15,317 nucleotides of DNA from positions 1 to 15,317 of the forward strand of contig CAKUTL010000042.1 in assembly GCA_934692295.1 (NCBI GenBank). Direction: 5' to 3'. Below, one piece after another: positions 7,220 to 13,085 of the stretch (position 1 is the stretch's first letter; every line of letters begins with the position of its first letter). Source of the DNA: an uncultured Candidatus Melainabacteria bacterium. GTDB lineage: Bacteria; Cyanobacteriota; Vampirovibrionia; Gastranaerophilales; Gastranaerophilaceae. A model generated the notes under the pieces. It was not told where the DNA came from. It saw only the letters and a program-made list of their open reading frames with translations, and ran no database searches. Made by a program: the position numbers and the translations under genes.

Positions 7220-7279
7220 ATAAAATTAGTTCGAGGTTGTGATTACACACAAATTTCGAACATATCCCTAGTATTTATA

Positions 7280-7522
7280 TTAAGCTGTTTTTAATTCTTT
7301 CTCAGGTTCTCCAATTGTTTCAAGTAAGGTTTCTATGACCTTTGGCATTTGGCAAATAAACGAATAATGACCATTTGCTAATGAACATTTTTTGCAATCA
7401 CAATTAATCTGGTAGCACTCAATGGCTTGTTCTGTCCAATTTTGTGTTATAGAATCAGACATTTCTTCATTTCCAGGTAAGTAAGAGTATATTTCATTGT
7501 TATCAGAAAATAGTCTATTCAT
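7280..7522 (-). CDS. Small Cys-rich protein, probable metal-binding
   Basis: An 80-residue soluble protein. Five cysteines are arranged as ECYQINCDCKKCSLANGHYS followed by FICQMPKVIETL (C36, C41, C43, C46 and C57), a spacing that suits Zn or Fe-S binding. A Trp and an acidic N-terminal part precede the cluster, and the tail ends in GEPEKELKTA. I have the impression that small proteins with a CY-CxC-xxC ... CQM pattern recur in Gastranaerophilales and some Clostridia without an assigned function; this is recollection. ATG at 7522 is preceded by GGGAGGGTGGT, an unusually purine-rich ribosome site that supports strong translation. It is a single-gene unit with its own terminator at 7192-7219. 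Confidence 0.75.
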   Translation of the reverse strand: MNRLFSDNNEIYSYLPGNEEMSDSITQNWTEQAIECYQINCDCKKCSLANGHYSFICQMPKVIETLLETIGEPEKELKTA

Positions 7523-7607
7523 ACCACCCTCCCAAAAGTCTTTACAATCTACCCATTCTCATTTTAACGGCTAAAATGTTAATTTTAATCCTTTATTTGG
7601 AGGATAT

Positions 7608-9566
7608 TTAAATGTATAATTTTTCAATAATTGTATCCAATTCTTTTTTATATTTTTCAATTTGTTTAGAATCATTTACTGTTAATATTTTATCAACTAG
7701 TTTAATAATGGGTTGTTGTTCTTTTAAAGAAATATTAGGAATTGGTAATTCTTCTAAAGCACTTTTTAAAACTTTTAATGAAGGATAATTTTTTTGATAA
7801 TAGAAATCCATAATTCTAGAGTTTAAAATTGCTAAAATATATTTTATATCTAAATTTTCAATTCTTGGAATTAAAATATTGCAACTATTTAGTGATAATG
7901 TTTTATTATTGTCATAAGCAAAAATTAATTTGTTTGAAACAAATTTGTATAACAATTTTTCCTTTGCTCTGTATATTTTAGTCGGAGCAATTTGTTGAAA
8001 ATTTTTTGGTTCAAAGTCAATGTAATTATAACTTGGAAGAATTTTATATTTTTTTATATCAGAACCCTTTAAAATAATTTCATTTTTTTTACTTTTTTTA
8101 TTAGAGATAAATTTTGAATTGTTTCCTGTAACAATCCCAAGTGCGAATATTGCATTATTTTTGAGATATACAGCATTTTTTAAAGTTTTAATTTTTTTGA
8201 CGACTTTATATTCTTCATCTGTCATGTTAAAACAAAAGCTTTTTGGATTAATTTTTCTTTCAGTTTTTATAGTATAAGTTTTTTTTGTATTTTCTACAAT
8301 TGTATTTTTGGTAGAGAAATTGTTTTTAGTTTTTACTAGTTGGAAAATTATAGATGGGCAATGAACGTCATTAAAAATATTGCCAAGGTATTTGATGTAT
8401 TGGGTAGAAGTTTTGTTAAAAACAATCTCTCTTATCGGTTGATGAGTTTTAACATTCAAAATAACTTCCGGTAAAACAAACGAAATAATTCCATTTGTTT
8501 TAGTATTTTCTAATGCTTGTTCAAGAATTACGTCATAAGATTCTATTGTTTTATTTTGAGCGGATTTGTATTTATTTTTTAATTCTATTTTTTCAGATTC
8601 TTTAAAATCCACTCCCCAAGGCGGATTACCTATAACAAAATCGAATTTTTTTGCATTATTCCACTTTAGATAATTACTTTGGGTAAAGTTTGAATAAAGA
8701 ATTTGTGTATCTTTGATTTTGTACTTGAGTGCCATATTTAGACGTGTAATTTTTATACTAAGATTGTCGATGTCATTTCCGAAAATGTTATCAATTTCTA
8801 TATTTGAAGGAAGTTGAAGCAGAAAATTACCTGTGCCGCAACATGGATCAAAGATATTTTTATTTTTGTAATTTTTGTTTATTTCAAAAACTTTTGAGAT
8901 AAGATTTTTAACTGTTTTTGTTGGGGTATAATAGACCCCGTTGGCTTTTCTGCTATTTAGGTTTTTGCAAGAAATGTATAAAAAACCAAGTAAATCTTCA
9001 TTTTTTTGATAATAGAATGGTGTTGTAAAAATTTTTTTATTATTTTTAACAAAATTAAAAGCAAAAATTTTATCTTCTATTAAATCATCAATTAATTTAT
9101 TGTATTTTGAGTGAGATATTTTGTTAGATAAAAATTGTTCAAGAAGATTTGTTCGCTTATTTTCTGAAAATTTTTGAGCAAAACATTGAAGAGAACATTC
9201 TGCAATGATAAGCGAAATTATGTTTTCAGAGGGTTCAATGTTATTATTATCAAAGTATTCCAGTAAATTTTTTATATTTTCTATGTTTTTGTTATCTTGT
9301 GAAAGGTAGTCGCAGTATAGTTTGTTGCCAGAGATGAATTTTTTGTTGCGTCGGCTTTTCAGGTTTGGATTTTTCCCAATTTGGATGTCGGATTTTAATT
9401 TTTTAATGTATTTAGAAGAAAAAATAGGAATTGGCGAAAATTCAATATCCGGTGTAATTTTTCCCAACTTAATCCAATTTTTACCCGTAGCTAAAGAAAT
9501 AGACAATTCATCACAAAATTGAGCTAAAGTGAGGGCATTTTGATTTTGTGTAGTTTTTTTTCTCAT
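7608..9566 (-). CDS. N6-adenine DNA methyltransferase with N-terminal helix-turn-helix and TaqI-like specificity region
   Basis: 652 residues. Order of parts: a MerR/excisionase-like helix-turn-helix (about 11-60, LTLAQFCDELSISLATGKNW then LGKITPD); a helical linker (80-200); a class I AdoMet methyltransferase core; and a C-terminal target-recognition part resembling the TaqI/Eco57I family (about 420-640). Core motifs: GVYYTP at 210-215 (motif X), FDPCCGTGNF at 239-248 (motif I, AdoMet binding), NDID at 264-267, and the catalytic NPPW at 314-317, whose type acts on adenine N6. The late stretch KYILAILNSRIMDFYYQ is typical of the recognition domain. I see no PD-(D/E)xK or other nuclease motif and no restriction gene beside it, so it reads as an orphan methyltransferase or the modification half of a system whose partner is not in the window. 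ATG at 9566 has no clear ribosome site. The prepilin gene ends 36 bases upstream on the same strand. Its codon use is very AT-rich, suggesting transferred DNA. Confidence 0.88.
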   Translation of the reverse strand: MRKKTTQNQNALTLAQFCDELSISLATGKNWIKLGKITPDIEFSPIPIFSSKYIKKLKSDIQIGKNPNLKSRRNKKFISGNKLYCDYLSQDNKNIENIKNLLEYFDNNNIEPSENIISLIIAECSLQCFAQKFSENKRTNLLEQFLSNKISHSKYNKLIDDLIEDKIFAFNFVKNNKKIFTTPFYYQKNEDLLGFLYISCKNLNSRKANGVYYTPTKTVKNLISKVFEINKNYKNKNIFDPCCGTGNFLLQLPSNIEIDNIFGNDIDNLSIKITRLNMALKYKIKDTQILYSNFTQSNYLKWNNAKKFDFVIGNPPWGVDFKESEKIELKNKYKSAQNKTIESYDVILEQALENTKTNGIISFVLPEVILNVKTHQPIREIVFNKTSTQYIKYLGNIFNDVHCPSIIFQLVKTKNNFSTKNTIVENTKKTYTIKTERKINPKSFCFNMTDEEYKVVKKIKTLKNAVYLKNNAIFALGIVTGNNSKFISNKKSKKNEIILKGSDIKKYKILPSYNYIDFEPKNFQQIAPTKIYRAKEKLLYKFVSNKLIFAYDNNKTLSLNSCNILIPRIENLDIKYILAILNSRIMDFYYQKNYPSLKVLKSALEELPIPNISLKEQQPIIKLVDKILTVNDSKQIEKYKKELDTIIEKLYI

Positions 9567-9602
9567 ATTAGAAAGTATAAATGAAAAAAGATTTTAATTT
9601 AA

Positions 9603-10292
9603 CTATTTTATATTTCGTAAATATTTCATATTACCATATTTAATAATATAATCTGCTGCACTAGTTCCTGCATAGTCTAATTTTACATTTCCATCGTTTC
9701 CTTTACCATCTTCTTTTTTAGGAACAATTGCATCTGCTAATATTTCAAATTCAAAAACATCTTTTCCGAATGTATTAGGTTTTTTATCTCCATTCACATC
9801 ATACAAAATGTATCCGCAAGTATTTTCAATTCCACCATTTTTCATATTACAATTTGTGCCTTGTGCTTTTATTATTAAATGGCTTCCATCGATTAGTACA
9901 ATTCTATAATAATATTTGTATCTTGAGTTAGAATATGTATTCCATTTAGACCCATTTAACATGTAATAATCAACATCTAACATACAATTTCTTTTGAAAC
10001 CACAATCTTTTAAAACTTTTAAATGAGGAATTAAATTTTGTGCTAACATTTGAGAGTTTTTAGTAGAACTAACATTTCCACCAACATTTTCAAAATCCCA
10101 AGAATCAACGGCATCATTTTCTGCAATAGCTAACCTTAATGCATTTGATAAAGTAGAATTCATTTTTTTTACTTTTGAAACAGTTGTTGCTTCATTACAC
10201 GAATTTATTAACCCTGGAATGGTAATAGCTGCAACTACTCCAATAATCCCCAATGTAATTAAAACTTCTGCTAAAGTAAAACCTTTACTCAT
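9603..10292 (-). CDS. Type IV prepilin-like protein
   Basis: A 229-residue exported filament subunit or minor pilin. The N-terminus MSKG-FTLAEVLITLGIIGV is a class III signal: a prepilin peptidase would cut after G4 and methylate F5, and the fifth mature residue is the conserved Glu (E9). A hydrophobic helix runs to about residue 28. The body contains two close cysteine pairs (C97/C103 and C148/C159) that could form disulfides, and a DVNGDKKPNTFGKDVFEFE stretch (165-183), a loop often seen in this pilin group. The C-terminus (TSAADYIIKYGNMKYL) also fits. I associate this style with Gastranaerophilales, which carry many such genes scattered singly. No assembly genes (pilB, C, D) are here. It starts at ATG 10290-10292 and is divergent from the XRE gene. 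The methyltransferase follows after 36 bp, so the two may share a transcript. Confidence 0.9.
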   Translation of the reverse strand: MSKGFTLAEVLITLGIIGVVAAITIPGLINSCNEATTVSKVKKMNSTLSNALRLAIAENDAVDSWDFENVGGNVSSTKNSQMLAQNLIPHLKVLKDCGFKRNCMLDVDYYMLNGSKWNTYSNSRYKYYYRIVLIDGSHLIIKAQGTNCNMKNGGIENTCGYILYDVNGDKKPNTFGKDVFEFEILADAIVPKKEDGKGNDGNVKLDYAGTSAADYIIKYGNMKYLRNIK

Positions 10293-10333
10293 TTATCACT
10301 TTTTACCTTTATTTTCTATATAAATTATCACTA

Positions 10334-10362
10334 TTATACATTTTATATCACATATTTATAAT
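10334..10362 (+). promoter_or_regulatory. Promoter for the XRE regulator gene
   Basis: TTATAC (10334-10339) and a perfect TATAAT (10357-10362) are separated by 17 bases. The start of transcription would be near 10370, about 60 bases before the ATG at 10429. The imperfect palindrome CTATA-TATT-TATAG, just downstream of the -10 box, is a possible operator for the regulator itself. Confidence 0.5.
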
Positions 10363-10428
10363 AAAGTCTATATATTTATAGTTAAGATGCTATTTATTAA
10401 CTTATACAATCTCTGTATTGGAGAATAT

Positions 10429-10743
10429 ATGCAAACAAAAAAAGAGTTATTAGGATTAAGAATAAAAGAGTTTAGAGAGAATAGAAAATTAACTCAAGAT
10501 AAATTATCAGAAATGGTTGGAATAGATCCAAAACATTTAAGCCGTATAGAAAATGGAAGAAACTATCCGTCTTTTGAAACATTAGAAAAAATATTGGAAA
10601 GTTTGGATATTTCGTATGAAGATATTTTTAATTTCAATCATTTAGTTTCAAAAGTAGAATTATTAAATAAAATATCTGAAAAATTGAATAACTTAAGTGA
10701 AGATAAATTACGATTTATATATAAAATAATAAATGAATTATAA
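10429..10743 (+). CDS. XRE-family (HTH_3) transcriptional regulator
   Basis: 104 residues. A Cro/C1-type helix-turn-helix fills residues 6-65: LRIKEFRENRKLTQDKLSEM, then VGIDPKHLSRIENGRNYPSF, TLEKILESLDISYEDIF. The remaining 35 residues are helical and may dimerise. I start it at ATG 10429 because GGAG at 10420-10423 lies five bases before it. An upstream in-frame ATG at 10387 would add 14 residues that do not belong to the domain. It has its own promoter at 10334-10362 and overlaps the following small membrane-peptide gene by 11 bases, so it heads a short operon with 10733-10849 and 10862-11263. Regulators like this often control prophage, toxin-antitoxin or defence genes. The target here is probably its own operon and neighbours (inference). 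Confidence 0.9.
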   Translation: MQTKKELLGLRIKEFRENRKLTQDKLSEMVGIDPKHLSRIENGRNYPSFETLEKILESLDISYEDIFNFNHLVSKVELLNKISEKLNNLSEDKLRFIYKIINEL

Positions 10744-10849
10744 AAAAGGTGAAAAAATAATTAAAAAGAGTCTTTTTACTGCAAATTCAATTATATTTGT
10801 TGGTTCATTATTTGTCATTTTAAATCCTTTACTTTTAAATTTTTTATAA
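10733..10849 (+). CDS. 38-residue single-pass membrane peptide overlapping the XRE gene
   Basis: A small open frame whose ATG (10733-10735) overlaps the end of the XRE gene by 11 bases in another frame and ends at TAA 10847-10849, 12 bases before the next gene. A basic head (MNYKKGEKIIKKS) is followed by a hydrophobic stretch (IIFVGSLFVILNPLLLNF), the layout of a one-helix membrane peptide. There is no ribosome site of its own, so translation would rely on coupling to the XRE gene. The last 22 codons plus stop recur at 12483-12551 with a single, silent base change, which argues that the frame is or was coding. Function unknown. Confidence 0.5.
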   Translation: MNYKKGEKIIKKSLFTANSIIFVGSLFVILNPLLLNFL

Positions 10850-11263
10850 TACCATTACTACATGAAATTTTTTAAATTAATACTTAATCTAAGAAAATAT
10901 CTATTTACAAATATCATTGCTGTTTGGCTTTATTATTTTGTATATCAAATCTATAGGTTAGTGAAACCTGTTTTAATAGATAATGAACCAGTTTACACTG
11001 ATCTTCTGTTTGTGGATGTTTTAGTAGTATGTTTTTGCTTTTTCTTATTAGGTTGTTTTATTTTACTAGCAATAGTAGAAATATTGCTGAGAAAATTTGT
11101 AATAGAAAAACATTTCCCTAATTTAAAACTAAACGTAAAATTCAAAATACCAAAATTTATAATATACATTTATAATTTCATATTTTCAGCAGGTTTTATA
11201 TTATCAAATGTGTTATTTATTTTAGCAATAATATTTGCTATTTATAGAAATATTTATGCTTAA
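10781..11263 (+). repeat. 483-bp duplication, copy 1 (membrane-protein gene with its upstream segment)
   Basis: This matches 12483-12965 at a constant offset of 1702 bases with no gaps. The 81 bp before the gene differ at one position only, while the 402-bp gene differs at about 33 positions counted by eye. The unit starts inside the 38-residue peptide frame. Confidence 0.85.
10862..11263 (+). CDS. Three-helix membrane protein, paralog of 12564-12965 (immunity-like candidate)
   Basis: A 133-residue inner-membrane protein. Hydrophobic segments lie at about 13-31, 48-76 and 99-128. A short basic/acidic loop (IEKHFPNLKLNVKFK, 81-95) separates the last two helices. No enzyme motif is visible and I do not recognise the family. 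It is 116/133 identical by eye to the product of 12564-12965; 8 of the 17 differences fall within residues 49-61. It has no clear ribosome site and may be translated together with the small peptide 12 bases upstream. It converges on the toxin-like gene 11308-12099 and shares a terminator with it. The pattern of near-identical small membrane proteins around one toxin-like gene resembles immunity proteins of polymorphic toxin loci; this is inference. Confidence 0.8.
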   Translation: MKFFKLILNLRKYLFTNIIAVWLYYFVYQIYRLVKPVLIDNEPVYTDLLFVDVLVVCFCFFLLGCFILLAIVEILLRKFVIEKHFPNLKLNVKFKIPKFIIYIYNFIFSAGFILSNVLFILAIIFAIYRNIYA

Positions 11264-11270
11264 AAGTAAA

Positions 11271-11296
11271 AAATGTCCTAGTGATATAGGACATTT
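11271..11296. terminator. Terminator between convergent genes
   Basis: AAATGTCCTA (11271-11280) and TAGGACATTT (11287-11296) form a perfect 10-bp stem with a 6-base loop. On the minus strand it is followed by T6-AC-T4, so it mainly serves the gene ending at 11308. The plus-strand side is weaker. A very similar sequence occurs at 14282-14308. Confidence 0.75.
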
Positions 11297-11307
11297 AATT
11301 CAGTTTG

Positions 11308-12099
11308 TTATTTTGTACGATAATAACCCTTGACATAGGTTCCATCGGCTCTAGTATAAGAATTTACATAAATAACTTCACCATTTATAAACGCTTCTCG
11401 TTGTAAATCTTCATTTGTAGGCATTGTGCCATTAAAAAATTCAGTTTGAGCATCAATTTCTTTTTCATATTTTGCAAATTCTTCTGGAGTCATAACTCCA
11501 ACATCTTCCCTTGTGAAAATTCTATTGTTACCTGTCAAAGGATTTGTATATCCTGATAGATTTGATTTAGACGTTTGAGGTTGCATTTCTAAAGACATAT
11601 TTTCTATTGGAGCTGCTTGTCCGGTTGGTGTGTTATAACAATTATAATTTTTATAATTCCTTTTGTCTTTAGGTGATAATATAAGTTTTCCTTCTTTCAT
11701 TCGTTGTATAATTTTTTTGGCGATTATATCATTAATCTTTTCTGAAGGAATAGTTGATAAGATTCCATATTGTTGAAGAATTTCTTGGGCAATTTCTCTT
11801 CCTTGTCTATTATTCCAAGTATCCATATTATATTCACCTTTGGATTGTCCCATAAATTTATTTCCCTGATATTCATGAAACTCTCCAAGTTTTTTAGATA
11901 TATGTTTGCCTGTCCAAAGAGCAAGTTGGGCTTGCATAAATGCATGTTTAAAAGCATCTGCTTCATTATTCCAAGTTGCATGTTCTCCTGTGCCAATATC
12001 AAAATTATATATTTTTTGATATTTAATTGTTTCATCAAAGATATAACTACCATATTTTTTTGGTATAAAATTAATTATATTAGTATTATTTTTATTCAT
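11308..12099 (-). CDS. Toxin-like protein with DUF6973-type N-terminal domain
   Basis: 263 residues without signal peptide or membrane segment. Residues about 36-105 carry a clear pattern: NNEADAFKHAF at 44-54, FHE at 74-76 and NMDTWNNRQG at 91-100. This resembles the N-x-A-D-A-x-R-H-A ... HE ... MDxxNNxxG arrangement of the DUF6973 family, which I recall as a C-terminal, probably enzymatic domain in secreted and polymorphic-toxin proteins; His52, His75/Glu76, Asp93 and Asn96-97 could form its active site. Residues 183-240 contain YTNPLTGNNRIFTREDVGVM, then TPEEFAKYEKEI and a Gln-rich tail. The end has VNSYTRADGTYVKGYYRTK, a motif seen in phage-like and host-specific proteins and possibly a targeting module. 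The ATG is preceded by GAGGAA. It is convergent with membrane protein 10862-11263 and only 27 bp divergent from 12127-12483. Codon use is very AT-rich. The family call is from memory; the toxin role is inferred. Confidence 0.65.
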   Translation of the reverse strand: MNKNNTNIINFIPKKYGSYIFDETIKYQKIYNFDIGTGEHATWNNEADAFKHAFMQAQLALWTGKHISKKLGEFHEYQGNKFMGQSKGEYNMDTWNNRQGREIAQEILQQYGILSTIPSEKINDIIAKKIIQRMKEGKLILSPKDKRNYKNYNCYNTPTGQAAPIENMSLEMQPQTSKSNLSGYTNPLTGNNRIFTREDVGVMTPEEFAKYEKEIDAQTEFFNGTMPTNEDLQREAFINGEVIYVNSYTRADGTYVKGYYRTK

Positions 12100-12126
12100 T
12101 TTATTTCCTCATGTTATAATTGTTGC

Positions 12127-12483
12127 ATGACATTGTATAAATATATTTCTTTGAATATTGTTTCTATAATTTCATATATAATGCTATTATTAATAGTATT
12201 CACTTTTTATTTACAATTAAAATTTGATATATTATTTCTTACTTTAGAACAATTTTTTTCTGTATATACATTTTTTATCTATTTATCTATAATTTTTTTA
12301 ATTATTTTTTTTGGTGAGAGTTATTTAAGAAAGAAATATTTTTTTTCAAATTTTAAAATTAAAATAGAAAATGATATTTTGAAAAATATATTTATAATTT
12401 TGTTTAATTTTGGTTTTTATTTTGCATTATTCAATATTGTAATATTTATTATTGCTTTTATATTTTTATTTTTTGTTTTCTAG
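12127..12483 (+). CDS. Small membrane protein, possibly a diverged paralog of the two flanking membrane proteins
   Basis: 118 residues and extremely Phe/Ile-rich, with about three hydrophobic segments (5-30, 40-65, 85-117). The loop GESYLRKKYFFSNFKIKIEN followed by a hydrophobic helix parallels VEILLRKF and FPNLKLNVKFK plus the last helix of the two 133-residue neighbours, so a distant common origin is plausible. I start it at ATG 12127. The same frame stays open far upstream to 11770, but that part lies antisense inside the toxin-like gene and is not expected to be coding. There is no ribosome site. The stop at 12481-12483 touches the start of the duplicated unit 12483-12965, as if that unit had been pasted directly behind it. 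Low codon complexity makes the exact limits uncertain. Confidence 0.55.
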   Translation: MTLYKYISLNIVSIISYIMLLLIVFTFYLQLKFDILFLTLEQFFSVYTFFIYLSIIFLIIFFGESYLRKKYFFSNFKIKIENDILKNIFIILFNFGFYFALFNIVIFIIAFIFLFFVF

Positions 12484-12551
12484 CAAATTCAATTATATTT
12501 GTTGGTTCATTATTTGTCATTTTAAATCCTTTACTTTTAAATTTTTTGTAA
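12483..12551 (+). pseudogene. Truncated copy of the 38-residue membrane-peptide frame
   Basis: These 69 bases repeat the last 22 codons and stop of 10733-10849 with one silent change. No start codon is available upstream in the same frame, because the sequence before it belongs to 12127-12483 in another frame. It was carried along with the downstream membrane-protein gene in the duplication. Its near-perfect conservation suggests a recent event or a kept regulatory role. Confidence 0.5.
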
Positions 12552-12563
12552 TACCATTACTAC

Positions 12564-12965
12564 ATGAAATTTTTTAAATTAATACTTAATCTAAGAAAAT
12601 ATTTATTTACAAATATCATTGCTGTTTGGCTTTATTATTTTTTACATCAAATCTATAGGTTCGTAAAACCTGTTTTAATAGATAATGAACCAGTGTACAC
12701 CGATCTTATAATGGTATATGTTTTAGTAATAGCTTGTTATTTTTTACTATTAGGTTGTTTTATTTTACTAGCAATAGTAGAAATATTGCTGAGAAAATTT
12801 GTAATAGAAAAACATTTCCCTAATTTAAAACTAAACATAAAATTCAAAATACCGAAGTTTATAATGTACATTTATAATTTCATATTTTCAGTAAGTTTTA
12901 TATTATCAAATGTGTTATTTATTTTAGCAATAATATTTGTCATTTATAGAAATATCTATAGCTAA
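12564..12965 (+). CDS. Three-helix membrane protein, paralog of 10862-11263 (immunity-like candidate)
   Basis: 133 residues with the same layout as 10862-11263: membrane segments at about 13-31, 48-76 and 99-128, and an identical loop except V92 to I. The differences cluster in the second segment (I49, M50, Y52, I56, A57, C58, Y59, L61), the kind of focal change expected if that face recognises a partner. The first 26 residues and residues 62-91 are unchanged. There is no clear ribosome site; the 81 bp before the ATG are nearly identical to those of the other copy. Nothing on the plus strand follows it. Function unknown; immunity or membrane-stress roles are inference from context. Confidence 0.8.
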   Translation: MKFFKLILNLRKYLFTNIIAVWLYYFLHQIYRFVKPVLIDNEPVYTDLIMVYVLVIACYFLLLGCFILLAIVEILLRKFVIEKHFPNLKLNIKFKIPKFIMYIYNFIFSVSFILSNVLFILAIIFVIYRNIYS

Positions 12966-13056
12966 ATTTGTATCATAACATCTCTCTTTCTTTTTGTAAG
13001 AACAATAGATGTATAACTAAATTGACTAGTGTAAAAACGAAATAATATAATTATTA

Positions 13057-13072
13057 TACTATATATATAGTA
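13057..13072. repeat. 16-bp AT-rich palindrome, copy 2
   Basis: TACTATATATATAGTA is a perfect palindrome one base different from 1311-1326. It sits between convergent 3' ends (12965 and 13086), where it could act as a weak bidirectional terminator hairpin flanked by CGAAA and TTTTCG. Confidence 0.35.
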
Positions 13073-13085
13073 TTTTCGTCAATCA

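Larger units (their letters stand above)
12483..12965 (+). repeat. 483-bp duplication, copy 2
   Basis: The second copy of the unit at 10781-11263, in direct orientation with no gaps. The two copies flank the toxin-like gene and the diverged membrane-protein gene, so recombination between them could delete both. Confidence 0.85.

Noticed and set aside
11770..12126. Upstream extension of the plus-strand frame that ends at 12483 (TTG start)
   Set aside because: It lies antisense to the toxin-like gene, which has clear motifs and a ribosome site. The coding part is taken from ATG 12127.
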